Position numbers and translations under genes: made by a program. Below are positions 25,225-33,888 of a DNA stretch of 64,000 nt, piece after piece. Below the pieces are notes generated by a model. That model worked only from the letters and a program-made list of their open reading frames with translations, had not been told where the DNA came from and searched no databases. Position 1 is the first letter of the stretch; every line of letters starts with the position of its first letter. This DNA is from Cohaesibacter marisflavi (GTDB lineage Bacteria > Pseudomonadota > Alphaproteobacteria > Rhizobiales > Cohaesibacteraceae): positions 62,001-126,000 of the forward strand of contig NZ_FOVR01000001.1 in the NCBI RefSeq assembly GCF_900115225.1, in the 5' to 3' direction.

Positions 25225-26528
25225 TGCCGCAAGACCAGTCCATGGCGAATGCCTTCGTGCCGGGGCAGGCAATCCTGTCTGCGGGCGATGAAGCTCTTTT
25301 GCAACGCCGCACCGACACGCTTGGGCCAGCCTATCGCCTGTTTTATGAAGAGCCCTTCCATCCGGTGCGTGGGGAAGGGGTGTGGCTCTATGATGAAGAG
25401 GGCACAGCCTATCTTGACGCCTACAACAATGTTGCCTGTGTGGGCCATTGCCATCCGCGCGTGGTGGAAGCCATGGCCAGGCAGGCCTCTATGCTAACCA
25501 CCCACACACGTTATTTGCAGAATAACATTGTCGATTTTGCAGAAGATTTTCTGGCGAGTTTTCCCGATCCCCTGTCTCACATCATGTTCACTTGCACAGG
25601 CTCGGAAGCCAACGACCTGGCACTGCGCATTGCCCGGGTAAAAACCGGCGGTACCGGCGTCATCGTGACGGAGAATGCCTACCACGGCGTCACCATCGCA
25701 TTGGCAGCCATGTCTCCTTCTCTGGGCGCAGGCGCCCCCAAAGATGAAAATGTCTTCACCATTCCCGCCCCGACCGGTCAGCATGGCGAGCAGGAAGGCG
25801 AAATCATGCGTGCCAACGTGGAAAAGGCGCTTGCCACCATGGCAGAACGAGGCATCAAACCCGCAGCTCTCTATGTCGACACCATCTTTTCTTCCGACGG
25901 CATTTTCAGCCACCCCAAGGGTTTCCTCAAACCCGCGGTTGACGCCTTTCGGGCAGCCGGTGGGCTGTTTGTGGCCGACGAGGTGCAGCCCGGTTTTGCC
26001 CGCACGGGCGAGGAAATGTGGGGCTTCATTCGGCATGGTGTAGTGCCGGATATGGTCTCCATGGGCAAGCCAATGGGCAATGGCTATCCTGTTGCAGCAT
26101 TGGTCGTGCGGCCTGATGTCGTGGCCGAGTTTGGTGAACGCACCCGCTATTTCAACACGTTCGGCGGCAACACCACGGCCATTGCCACGGCGCAGGCCGT
26201 TTGGGATATCATTCGTGATGAAGGTCTGCTGAATAAGACGCTAGAAACCGGTAGCGCCTTCCGTGCCGATCTGGAAAGTCTTGCCAGAGAAGGGGATGTC
26301 ATTTGCGATATCCGCGGCAGTGGCTTGTTTATCGGTGTGCAGATTGCCGGAGATGATCCAAGGGGGCGGACTGCCCGCCTCGTCAATGCGCTGAAGAAAA
26401 AGCGCATTCTCATCAGTGCGTCCGGCCCGGGCGGTGATGTGCTCAAAATCCGCCCGCCGCTGGCATTTGGTGCCGATGCGCTTGACTTCTTCATGAGCGG
26501 ATTGCGAGAGGCCATCAAGGATATCTAG
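25224..26528 (+). CDS. Class III PLP enzyme of the phospho-lyase type (AGXT2L1/AGXT2L2-like)
   Basis: The 434-residue protein resembles the branch that includes human ethanolamine-phosphate and phosphohydroxylysine phospho-lyases more than ordinary transaminases. Diagnostic-looking blocks are LDAYNNVACVGHCHPRVVE, TRYLQNNIVDFAE and FTCTGSEANDLALRIAR. The cofactor site shows ADEVQPGFARTG and Lys282 in SMGKPMGNGYPVAAL. Such enzymes remove phosphate and ammonia from a phosphorylated amino alcohol, leaving an aldehyde or semialdehyde. Its start overlaps the kinase stop (TGATG), so kinase product likely feeds straight into it. In some bacteria the two are fused. Transaminase activity cannot be excluded from sequence alone. 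Confidence 0.82.
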   Translation: MPQDQSMANAFVPGQAILSAGDEALLQRRTDTLGPAYRLFYEEPFHPVRGEGVWLYDEEGTAYLDAYNNVACVGHCHPRVVEAMARQASMLTTHTRYLQNNIVDFAEDFLASFPDPLSHIMFTCTGSEANDLALRIARVKTGGTGVIVTENAYHGVTIALAAMSPSLGAGAPKDENVFTIPAPTGQHGEQEGEIMRANVEKALATMAERGIKPAALYVDTIFSSDGIFSHPKGFLKPAVDAFRAAGGLFVADEVQPGFARTGEEMWGFIRHGVVPDMVSMGKPMGNGYPVAALVVRPDVVAEFGERTRYFNTFGGNTTAIATAQAVWDIIRDEGLLNKTLETGSAFRADLESLAREGDVICDIRGSGLFIGVQIAGDDPRGRTARLVNALKKKRILISASGPGGDVLKIRPPLAFGADALDFFMSGLREAIKDI

Positions 26529-26609
26529 CCTGAGGGGCGGTTTGCCCGTTCCCATTTCAATAAAAACGATAGTGCACAAGTACGCAGCTTCCATTGGAAA
26601 GAACCAGAT

Positions 26610-27356
26610 ATGAGTTCGAACGAGAGAAAAACCCTTTTGATTACCGGCGCCAGCCGTGGCATCGGTCACGCCACTGTAAAGCGCTTCTCTGATGCAGGGT
26701 GGCGGGTGCTCAGTTGTTCCCGACAGCCCTTTGATGAAAAATGCCCCTGGCCGATGGGCAAGGAGAACCACATTCAGGTGGACCTCAGTGACCTGGCAAG
26801 CATCGGCAGGGCAATCGGCGTCGTCAAGGAACGCCTGGAATCGGAAGGCGGTAGGCTGCATGCGCTGATCAACAATGCGGCCATCAGCCCTAAGGACGAA
26901 AATGGCCAGCGGCTCGATAGTCTCCGGACTCCGCCGCACTTGTGGCACACCGTTTTCACGGTCAATTTTGTTGCGCCCATCATGCTCGCAAACGGCTTGA
27001 TCGAAGAGCTGCGTGCCGCGAAGGGCTCCATCGTCAATGTTACGTCCATTGCGGGCATGCGCGTGCATCCCTTTGCTGGCACGGCCTACGCAACGTCAAA
27101 GGCGGCGCTGTCTACATTGACCCGCGAAATGGCCGCCGATTTTGGTCCGCACGGTATTCGGGTGAACGCCATCGCACCGGGAGAAATCGACACCTCGATC
27201 CTGTCACCGGGCACCGAGAAGATGGTCGAGACCATTCCGCTGCGGCGTCTGGGCGAGCCTTCCGAGGTGGCTGAAACCGTCTTCTATCTGTGCTCGGATG
27301 CCAGCTCCTATGTTTCCGGCACCGAAATTCACGTCAATGGCGGCCAGCATGTCTGA
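26610..27356 (+). CDS. Short-chain dehydrogenase/reductase
   Basis: The 248-residue protein is a classical SDR: cofactor motif TGASRGIGHA near residue 11, NNAAI near 88, then a Ser-Tyr-Lys set in VTSIAGM and AYATSKAAL. The closing SSYVSGTEIHVNGGQHV is typical. It probably oxidises or reduces a hydroxyl or carbonyl group of a pathway intermediate with NAD(P). It lies 81 bp after the phospho-lyase-type gene in the same direction, behind GGAAAG, and may belong to the same transcript. Substrate unknown. Confidence 0.86.
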   Translation: MSSNERKTLLITGASRGIGHATVKRFSDAGWRVLSCSRQPFDEKCPWPMGKENHIQVDLSDLASIGRAIGVVKERLESEGGRLHALINNAAISPKDENGQRLDSLRTPPHLWHTVFTVNFVAPIMLANGLIEELRAAKGSIVNVTSIAGMRVHPFAGTAYATSKAALSTLTREMAADFGPHGIRVNAIAPGEIDTSILSPGTEKMVETIPLRRLGEPSEVAETVFYLCSDASSYVSGTEIHVNGGQHV

Positions 27357-27753
27357 ATGAGCCATCCCTAATGTGCAGATTGTGTGCCCCGGCTTTCGCT
27401 ACATGTTGCGAGGGTGGGGCACAGCTCCTTTCGGGCTGTTAATCAGGGGAAGGAACCGGGCCATGGCTGGAGAAGCACGGTCTTTTCGGTTATCGTTGGA
27501 CAGATCCTCCCGGATTCAGTCTTATCTTCCTGATCGGAGTGTTCTCCTGCCTCATCGGGGCGAGCCCTGAGACCATGTGTCTTGAGCCCAGTCAGGTTGG
27601 CCTGCGCAAAGGCAAACCGCACACTTTTCGCCATGACGAACAAAGCTTCGCCGCGATGCCCGAAGGAGGCAGGACAGCACTCTGCTTGGAAGATAAAAAG
27701 CAAGGGACGTGGCGGCCTCGCCGCTCAATATGTGCCCAAAAGAGAGTACTGTG
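27357..27753 (+). other. Intergenic region with a long-armed hairpin
   Basis: TGTGCCCC (27383-27390) pairs with GGGGCACA (27416-27423). Inner bases (TTTCGC with GCGAGG) extend the stem. No T run follows, so it may be an RNA structure rather than a strong terminator. The other 330 bp before the dehydrogenase start hold short open frames without recognisable similarity. I see no gene and no known riboswitch. Confidence 0.45.
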
Positions 27754-28743
27754 ATGAACAAGAATAAACTGGTTGTTGTCGGCGTAGGCCATGTTGGCTC
27801 TTACGTGCTGGCAGACGCCATGAAGACAGGCCTGTTCGCCGAAATCGGCGTGATCGACATTCTGGAAAATGTTGCCTATGGCGAAGCGCTGGATCAGGCA
27901 CAGGCAACGGCCCTGACCTATATGAACAATGTGGATGTCAAGGCTGGCGGCTATGAACAATGCGCTGATGCTGACGTGATTGTTGTGGCTGCTGGTCCGA
28001 GCGTTATTCCAGATCCGGATAACCCCAAGGCCGAACCTGATCGCACGCTTCTGACCAAGACCAACTGCGAGGTCATTCGCGAGGTGATGACGGGCATCAC
28101 CAAATATACCAAGGACGCCATCGTCATCCTGATCACCAATCCGCTCGACACCATGGTGTATATTGCGGAAAACGAATTCGGATATCCCAAGGGCCGCGTT
28201 TTCGGAACCGGCACAATGCTGGATTCAGCCCGCTTGCGGAAGCTGATCGCCGACACCTATCAGGTCGATCCCAAGTCGATTTCCGGCTACATGATGGGTG
28301 AACATGGCAGCACTGCTTTTCCGGTGCTGAGCCATGTGACTGTGGGCGGCATTCCGTTTGATGCCATTGATGACTATCTGGCGCCCTCCAGCAATATTCA
28401 AGATCCGGATGTCGTGAAGACAAGCATTGTCTCAGCCGCCTATGAAGTGCTCAACGGCAAGGGCTGGACCAATGCTGGAGTTGCCCAATCTGCCATCACT
28501 ATGGCAAAGGCTGTTTTGCTGGATGAGCGCAGCATCTATCCCGCATCAACCACGTTGCGCGGCCAATATGGTCATGATGGCGACGTGGCCCTCAGCATGC
28601 CGTGTGTCATCGGTCGGGAAGGGATCATCAAGCAATTGCCTGTTGATCTGAATGAATGGGAAAAGCAAAAGCTGCAGGAAACAATCGCTTTCATTCAGGC
28701 CACAATGGTGGATGCCAAAACGGGGCCGGACAAAGCGAAATAA
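27754..28743 (+). CDS. L-lactate/L-2-hydroxyacid dehydrogenase family protein
   Basis: Starting at the ATG at 27754 behind AGAGAG gives 329 residues. The NAD-binding motif is GVGHVGSYV, followed by ITNPLDTMVYI and the catalytic histidine in MGEHGST. Typical LDHs have a TSR or QRP-type substrate loop; the loop here around DPDNPKAEPDRTLLTKT is longer. It resembles L-2-hydroxyisocaproate dehydrogenases, so the substrate may be a larger 2-oxo acid rather than pyruvate. It follows the second catabolic region and might handle the 2-oxo acid left after deamination; this link is inference. Confidence 0.83.
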   Translation: MNKNKLVVVGVGHVGSYVLADAMKTGLFAEIGVIDILENVAYGEALDQAQATALTYMNNVDVKAGGYEQCADADVIVVAAGPSVIPDPDNPKAEPDRTLLTKTNCEVIREVMTGITKYTKDAIVILITNPLDTMVYIAENEFGYPKGRVFGTGTMLDSARLRKLIADTYQVDPKSISGYMMGEHGSTAFPVLSHVTVGGIPFDAIDDYLAPSSNIQDPDVVKTSIVSAAYEVLNGKGWTNAGVAQSAITMAKAVLLDERSIYPASTTLRGQYGHDGDVALSMPCVIGREGIIKQLPVDLNEWEKQKLQETIAFIQATMVDAKTGPDKAK

Positions 28744-28761
28744 TCCGACCGATTTTTTAAT

Positions 28762-28793
28762 AGAAAAAAGCATTGCGGACGGCGCGCCGTCCG
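28762..28793 (-). terminator. Terminator with 18-bp perfect palindrome
   Basis: Positions 28776-28793 form a fully palindromic GC-rich stem (CGGACGGCG and its complement). On the minus strand a run of six T follows shortly after. It lies beyond the stop of the leftward DUF2062 gene and may also stop the rightward dehydrogenase transcript. Confidence 0.7.
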
Positions 28794-28881
28794 TGATCGC
28801 CTGCGGGCAGCTGCTGGCTGAGCCCTTCAGTCGGCTGAACGCAGACGCAAATTGCCTGATTAGCGGCAGCAATGATCTGAT

Positions 28882-29493
28882 TTAGCTGCTTGTGGCCTTG
28901 GAGGTGATATCCGTTGTATGCTCGGCCAGTTCCTTGCGCCAACGTCCAGCCTCAAAGGCTTTGCGCGCCAGATGCGCCTTGCGGCGATGCTGATAGGACC
29001 GGGCGGCGTGTCTGGTCAGATAATAAAAGATCAGCGCCACCGCGATGCCAACTGGCAAGGCACCCACGGCCATGATCTTTATTGTTGGCAGAATAGCCGA
29101 GAGCGACTGCGACAAGAGCCCATGCTGCAGTGCATGAATCTTGTGATGCATGATCGGCTGTCCCAGTATCATACAACCCGTGGAATAGGTCGCGCTCCAG
29201 ATGAACGGAAATGTCAGCGGGTTGCCGACCGCAGTGCCAACTGCAGCAGCGAGCAGGTTTCCGCCGATCAAGAAGGCGATGGCCCACGCGATGAGAAAAT
29301 GAAATCCCAGAAAAGGTGTGAAAGAGGTGAAGACACCAGCCGCAACCCCGGCCGCGATGGCATAGGGAGACCCTGTCAAGCGCAAGACCCGCTTGATATA
29401 ATAGACGCCAGACCGTTTCCAGCTACGACGCGGCCACAGCAATACGCGCATGCGCTCGGCAAACTTGGGCTTGTTCTTTCGACCAAAAATCAC
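28882..29493 (-). CDS. DUF2062 domain membrane protein
   Basis: The 203-residue protein starts at a GTG (29493). A basic N-terminal region is followed by SPYAIAAGVAAGVFTSFTPF, then AVGTAVGNPLTFPFIW, the two blocks that define DUF2062. There are about three to four membrane segments, and a basic, Arg/Lys-rich C-terminal tail probably in the cytosol. The function of the family is not established; members often sit near envelope or glycosyltransferase genes. It is convergent with the dehydrogenase gene. Confidence 0.84.
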   Translation of the reverse strand: MIFGRKNKPKFAERMRVLLWPRRSWKRSGVYYIKRVLRLTGSPYAIAAGVAAGVFTSFTPFLGFHFLIAWAIAFLIGGNLLAAAVGTAVGNPLTFPFIWSATYSTGCMILGQPIMHHKIHALQHGLLSQSLSAILPTIKIMAVGALPVGIAVALIFYYLTRHAARSYQHRRKAHLARKAFEAGRWRKELAEHTTDITSKATSS

Positions 29494-29921
29494 GGTTTCC
29501 AGTCTCTTTCTTCTTTTTGTAAGACCGATGTGCCATCGAGCACCTTGCGCTGGTCCACCTTAAGCCAGCTCGCCCGCAACATAGCACATAAAGTCACTAT
29601 TTTCTTTTAAAGACAAACACTAATTTCCAAGTGTTTCTCACCTCAAAGAAGGGGCATCCTTTATCCGAAGATATAAGATGTCTTATCGCGCCTGAAAAGG
29701 GCCATTTCGTGGCCGGTTTCCAGTGATTTTTCCAGTTAAGGGTTTAGGCCTCTCTTGGAATTGTTGCAATCCATTTTAAATAGGAGAAAGGCAAATGGTG
29801 AATAAATTTGTATCACTGAGATTATTTCTAGCCTAAAGGGCAGCTTAGCGGATAATCAGAGTGGATCTTTTCGGCATTTGCTATAAAGAACACGAGAAAG
29901 ATCAAAACCGGGTGTAAGATT
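29494..29921. other. Intergenic region, nothing recognised
   Basis: These 428 bp separate the leftward DUF2062 gene from the rightward phosphatidyltransferase gene and so contain promoters for both. I find no open frame with family similarity, no clear inverted repeat and no riboswitch. Confidence 0.4.
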
Positions 29922-30515
29922 TTGGACTATTTCAACAAGGGGGAAGCGGAAAAACAGGCCGCTTTTGCCGCCAAAAGGGATCTGATATTCCGCCCGCTCG
30001 TTCGATTTCTGGCGCGCAAGGGAGTGACGCCCACTGCAATCAGCTTGGTTGGCGTCTTGTTCGCGTCCTTTGCTGTGGCTATGCCTGCTGCGCTTTGGGA
30101 GGTGGCTGCTGGTGGATTTCTGCTCTATGTCCTGATGGATGCGGTGGACGGACCATTGGCGCGGCAGACCCGAGCTGACAGTCATGGTGGCTCACTGGTT
30201 GATATCTTTGCAGATCAGTTTGGTGTGGTTCTGGTGGCGTTGGGCGCCATATGGTGGCTGGATGCCAGCATACTGGCCAACGTCATGTTTGCCTTCTTCT
30301 ATAGCCACACAATCTATCTGATGGTGATCTGCAATTTGCTCTTAGTGCCCATGCCCTATGTGCTGAGGGTGAAATATCTCTATTTCATCGTCTATATCTG
30401 CTCGCTTTATGCCCAGAGCAATTTGCCAATCAACATATTTGCCATCATTTTTCTGGCCTACTATCTGGTCTATTTCGTCATTCTTTTCAGACAGGTGCTC
30501 AAGCGCAAGCCCTGA
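29922..30515 (+). CDS. CDP-alcohol phosphatidyltransferase family protein
   Basis: The 197-residue protein begins at a TTG (29922). It carries the complete family signature D-x2-D-G-x2-A-R-x8-G-x3-D-x3-D at about residues 72-97, starting with DAVDGPLAR. Five or six hydrophobic segments follow the pattern of inner-membrane phospholipid synthases. The enzyme should transfer a phosphatidyl-type group from a CDP-linked lipid to an alcohol, or act on a CDP-linked headgroup. The acceptor cannot be told. A PHP-domain gene follows 157 bp later on the same strand. Confidence 0.85.
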   Translation: MDYFNKGEAEKQAAFAAKRDLIFRPLVRFLARKGVTPTAISLVGVLFASFAVAMPAALWEVAAGGFLLYVLMDAVDGPLARQTRADSHGGSLVDIFADQFGVVLVALGAIWWLDASILANVMFAFFYSHTIYLMVICNLLLVPMPYVLRVKYLYFIVYICSLYAQSNLPINIFAIIFLAYYLVYFVILFRQVLKRKP

Positions 30516-30607
30516 ACAACACGGCCCGTGCTCAGGTGGCCCCTTGATAAAAACCCTGCCGATTAACGCTAATGTGTTAGTCAAAAGGCTGGCTTGTAAG
30601 CTTGCCT

Positions 30608-30625
30608 CTTGATACACTTATCAAG
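30608..30625 (+). repeat. Small inverted repeat before the PHP gene
   Basis: CTTGATA (30608-30614) and TATCAAG (30619-30625) form a 7-bp stem whose right arm runs into AAGGAGG. It could mask that Shine-Dalgarno-like sequence, but the PHP start codon lies 43 bp further, so a link to translation is doubtful. Confidence 0.35.
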
Positions 30626-30672
30626 GAGGTCGGCCAGCATTTGGCCTGCGCGGAGAGGAGAGGCACTCCCAT

Positions 30673-31548
30673 ATGGGGTTGTATGAGCCAGACAAGAGCT
30701 TTGCGATTGATACGCATTTTCATGCGAACGTATTTCGGCGTCCTCATGCGAAGCGTCGCCGCATTGCCACTCAGCTTTCTCGCTATGCCGCGCATCTGGA
30801 TGGGCTATGCTCGACCGAGCATGCCTATAAGCAGCCGCTGGAAGCCTATGACTTTCTGTGCGAGATGGTTGGGCATTACGAGCTTGACTTGACCACTGTG
30901 CCGGGCGTTGAGAATATCTCGCGCGAAGGGGTCGAGGTCATTCAGCTGTTTGAAAGCCGCGCCGCTCTGGTGAGTGCTCTCAAGGCGTTCCCGGCCTTCT
31001 CATGGTCCATTCATGATGCCGTAAGCCTGCAATCTCCTGACTGCGTGACCATTCTACCGCATCCGTTCTCGCCGAGCGGCACTGGTATCGTGAGCGGTAT
31101 CGGGTTTGACAGGGCCTGCCAGTTGCTTTCGCATTTTGACTATATTGAAATATCCAATGGATCGTTTCTGGAAGTGCCGCTGGACGCGTTGCCGCGCACC
31201 AAATTCAAGGATCAGGTGGAAAAGACCACGCAATTCCCTGAGGAACTCATGCCGCTTGGCGTGGGGCGCAGTTATGGCTCTGATGCGCATCGTCCTCGGG
31301 ACATCAATCTTTTCAGCTCTCTTGTCAAAGGGTATGACGAGAGTGTCTTTCAGGCTCTAACCATGCGGCAGGATCTCAAGCCGATCTTGCGGACGATTGC
31401 CGAATTCCGCGCCGTGGGCAAGATTTCGCGCAGCCTGTTGACTTCCAGCATCGAATATATGCAAAAGCAGGATTACAAGCTCACCAACAATGGCGACGGT
31501 ACGCGTTCATCGCTTGCCAAGCGGGCTCGCAGCCGCATTCTTGGCTAA
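30673..31548 (+). CDS. PHP-domain-like metal-dependent hydrolase
   Basis: The 291-residue protein shows the ordered metal-ligand motifs of PHP phosphoesterases. These are DTHFHA (13-18), CSTEHA (46-51), PGVE (77-80), LPHPF (129-132 on) and YGSDAHRP (201-208). Two or three metal ions are expected at this site. The family includes histidinol phosphatase, polymerase-associated domains and nucleotide phosphodiesterases. A serine- and arginine-rich C-terminus (about 255-291) is unlike the core. The neighbour is a CDP-alcohol phosphatidyltransferase, so a lipid-headgroup or glycerophosphoryl substrate is possible. That is only a context guess. Confidence 0.78.
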   Translation: MGLYEPDKSFAIDTHFHANVFRRPHAKRRRIATQLSRYAAHLDGLCSTEHAYKQPLEAYDFLCEMVGHYELDLTTVPGVENISREGVEVIQLFESRAALVSALKAFPAFSWSIHDAVSLQSPDCVTILPHPFSPSGTGIVSGIGFDRACQLLSHFDYIEISNGSFLEVPLDALPRTKFKDQVEKTTQFPEELMPLGVGRSYGSDAHRPRDINLFSSLVKGYDESVFQALTMRQDLKPILRTIAEFRAVGKISRSLLTSSIEYMQKQDYKLTNNGDGTRSSLAKRARSRILG

Positions 31549-31690
31549 GCCACCGGCTGGGCCAGAGCGATCATGCCGGCCTGCTGCTTCCCACAAAAGA
31601 AAAGACCCGATGCCGAAACACCGAGCCTCTCCCCTCTGCTATCAGGCAGGCGGGGCGCTCTTAAGCGCCCCCACGAACTTCTGACCGTGC

Positions 31691-32974
31691 TTATTTTCTC
31701 TCTTTTTCAAGAGCTTCATTTATGCCCATGACGATCTCGTCAGCGGCTTCCTCGGCCGTCAGCTCGCCATAGGCGAACATTTCGATGGCGTCGCCAAAGG
31801 CTTCTTCCACTTTCGGATGGTCAAAATAGGCGGAAATGGCCGGACCCGACGCGTCCAGAACCAGATTGTGGGCCTTCAGAAGGATCGGCTCGATTGCGCC
31901 TTTGTCCATCAGATGCTTGAAGGCTACCTTGGAAGCAGGGATACCACGAGTGGTGCCCAGTATGTCAGTTGCACCCGTATCTGTCAGCAGGCAGTTGACG
32001 ACTTCAGCTGCAGCTTTCGGGTTTTCCGAGTTTTTGGAAATTGAGAACAGCATGGAAGGTTTGCGGAAGACACCGTCGTTGGTGGCATCTGCATTCTTGA
32101 GAATCGGGGCTGGCACCAGCTCCTGACCTTCCTTCATCGGGTCTGCGATCTTGTGATAGGTGGTGTCCCACTGATAGGTCCCGGCAATGCGGCCGTCGGC
32201 CCATTTCGGATCTTCGTGCAGAGGCACGTTGGCACCGGCCGCTGCCACGGTTTTCCAAGGCACGATGACTTTTTCATCGGAGAATGTCTTGTACAAATTC
32301 AGGCCATCGACGAAATCTTCTTTGGTGAAGTTCAACGCCAGAGTGTCAGGGTCAATCATGGTGACACCCTTCTTCTGAACGATATAGGCGCGGATCAGGC
32401 CACGGGCGTCAAGACCATGGGACGTGAGGCCGGTCGCTTCATAAGGATAGTAGCCATCGCCCAGCTTTTCCTGGAAGACCTTGGCAGCAGCAAGCAGGTC
32501 ATCCCAGCTTTTCGGTAGAGGCAGGCCAGCCTTGTCAAAGGTGGTTTTGTTGAACCAGGGTACACGACCGGTAATGGACAGCGGCAGGCCCTGCAAGTGT
32601 CCCTTTACGGAGGTGGCAGCGAGTTCGCTCTCGGACCACTGGGAAAGATCGATGATGTCTTTATAATCATTCAGATCAGCAAAGCCGGTGCCATCTTTGG
32701 TGAACAGGGGCAGCCAAGGCCAGTTGATCTGCATGATGTCGGCTTCGGTGCCACCGGCAAGCTGTACGGTGACTTTGGCCAGATGGCCATTCCAGCTGGT
32801 GAATTCCGGAGCAATGGTATGACCCAGCTTCTCGCCGCAATATTTCAGCGCTTCTTGCGTGGCTTCGTGGCGGCTGTTGCCTCCCCACCATGACATGCGC
32901 AAATCGGCAGCATTGGCAACGGAAAGACTGGTAGCGGCCATGAGTGTGGCCAAAATCGTCATCTTCAATTTCAC
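31691..32974 (-). CDS. ABC transporter sugar-type solute-binding protein (orphan)
   Basis: I start at the GTG at 32974 with GGGAGG five bases before it, giving 427 residues; the longer frame adds 24 residues without signal-peptide character. A signal peptide ends at VANAAD, followed by LRMSWWGGNSRHEATQEAL, a start common in oligosaccharide-binding proteins such as those for oligogalacturonides. LAGGTEADIMQINWPWLP is a second family block. No permease or ATPase gene is next to it, so its membrane partners must be elsewhere. An inverted pair ATACA/TGTAT at 32992-33008 overlaps the upstream region and may be an operator. Confidence 0.85.
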   Translation of the reverse strand: MKLKMTILATLMAATSLSVANAADLRMSWWGGNSRHEATQEALKYCGEKLGHTIAPEFTSWNGHLAKVTVQLAGGTEADIMQINWPWLPLFTKDGTGFADLNDYKDIIDLSQWSESELAATSVKGHLQGLPLSITGRVPWFNKTTFDKAGLPLPKSWDDLLAAAKVFQEKLGDGYYPYEATGLTSHGLDARGLIRAYIVQKKGVTMIDPDTLALNFTKEDFVDGLNLYKTFSDEKVIVPWKTVAAAGANVPLHEDPKWADGRIAGTYQWDTTYHKIADPMKEGQELVPAPILKNADATNDGVFRKPSMLFSISKNSENPKAAAEVVNCLLTDTGATDILGTTRGIPASKVAFKHLMDKGAIEPILLKAHNLVLDASGPAISAYFDHPKVEEAFGDAIEMFAYGELTAEEAADEIVMGINEALEKERK

Positions 32975-33520
32975 AGGAACCTCCCTAAGATATACAAGTA
33001 AGATGTATTTCCAAAAGCCGGCTGACCCGAACTGGGGTCCTCGCAACCGGCATTGTCGTAACGCGAATGAACTGTCCTTGATGGCGCGACATATCCGGTT
33101 GATCCTCGTTTCACCCGTCGGATGATCTCAACCGTCCTCTCCTTGATACCCTGCCTGTTTCATGATCTGAATTCGATCAACAGGAGTGGTGTGCCTTGCC
33201 ATATGCTTCCTCGGACAGGGCTGTGAGACGGGCTCCAACCCTTATTCAAATTCTTGATAAAATTATACAAAAGATCGGGGGCATTAACATGGACGAACCG
33301 GTAATTTCATGGGCCTGAAAATCTACGATTCTCTCCATGCGAGTTGGTCCGGAAGAGACCTGCCAGCGCGAATGCGTTCTCTATGAGGGAAGGGAGGTGC
33401 GTTTACTCTGACAGACTGGCCGTCATCTACTCTATGCGAATGTCCTCGGATGGAGGGGATCCAGTGGGACTGATCGCCACAGTCCGTACTTTTCGCAAGT
33501 GAAGGTCTTGTCAGATCTTA
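32975..33520. other. Intergenic region upstream of the orphan binding protein
   Basis: The region contains ATACA (32992-32996) and TGTAT (33004-33008), an inverted pair with a 7-bp spacer 18-34 bp before the GTG start. The rest has no supported gene. The promoter of the binding protein must lie here. Up to the terminator at 33521 nothing else stands out. Confidence 0.4.
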
Positions 33521-33551
33521 GAAAAAAAGCGCCACTTGGGAAAAGTGGCGC
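33521..33551 (-). terminator. Intrinsic terminator of the luxI operon
   Basis: GCGCCACTT (33529-33537) pairs perfectly with AAGTGGCGC (33543-33551). On the minus strand the stem is followed by seven T. It lies about 115 bp beyond the stop of the small gene downstream of luxI. Confidence 0.85.
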
Positions 33552-33665
33552 CTCAAGTTGTCAGTAGCACCGAGCTACATGAAACAAGTGAATACCTGGG
33601 GACATTGGTATCCAAATGTGTTTATTCATTGGGGTTATTGTTTGCTGCTTATCTGAATTCTGAAC

Positions 33666-33854
33666 TTATGCTGTCTTCTGCTCCATGTTGTTGACAAAAC
33701 CATTGTCGCTTTTAAGTAATTCATCAATTGCCATCCTTAAAAAATAGGACAACATGGGATTACCTATCGCATTTGAACCAAGCATGGCTCGTCTCAGATC
33801 GGTTTCAATCTCATTCTTGATTTGAGCCGATGAGTAGTGAAATTGCCCATCCAT
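33666..33854 (-). CDS. Small 62-residue protein of unknown function, downstream of luxI
   Basis: I do not recognise this protein. GGAG lies upstream of the ATG at ribosome-binding distance, and the luxI stop is only 34 bp away, so it is very likely co-transcribed with luxI. The protein is mixed in composition with a probable amphipathic helix in the middle (about residues 13-24) and another near 38-49. It has no cysteine, signal peptide or membrane segment. A terminator follows at 33521-33551. Possible roles are tuning of the signal synthase or a partner for LuxR, but no residue shows this. Confidence 0.65.
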   Translation of the reverse strand: MDGQFHYSSAQIKNEIETDLRRAMLGSNAIGNPMLSYFLRMAIDELLKSDNGFVNNMEQKTA

Positions 33855-33888
33855 GCTAAAATCTCCTTTTTAGCCAAGCTCTTCAGCT

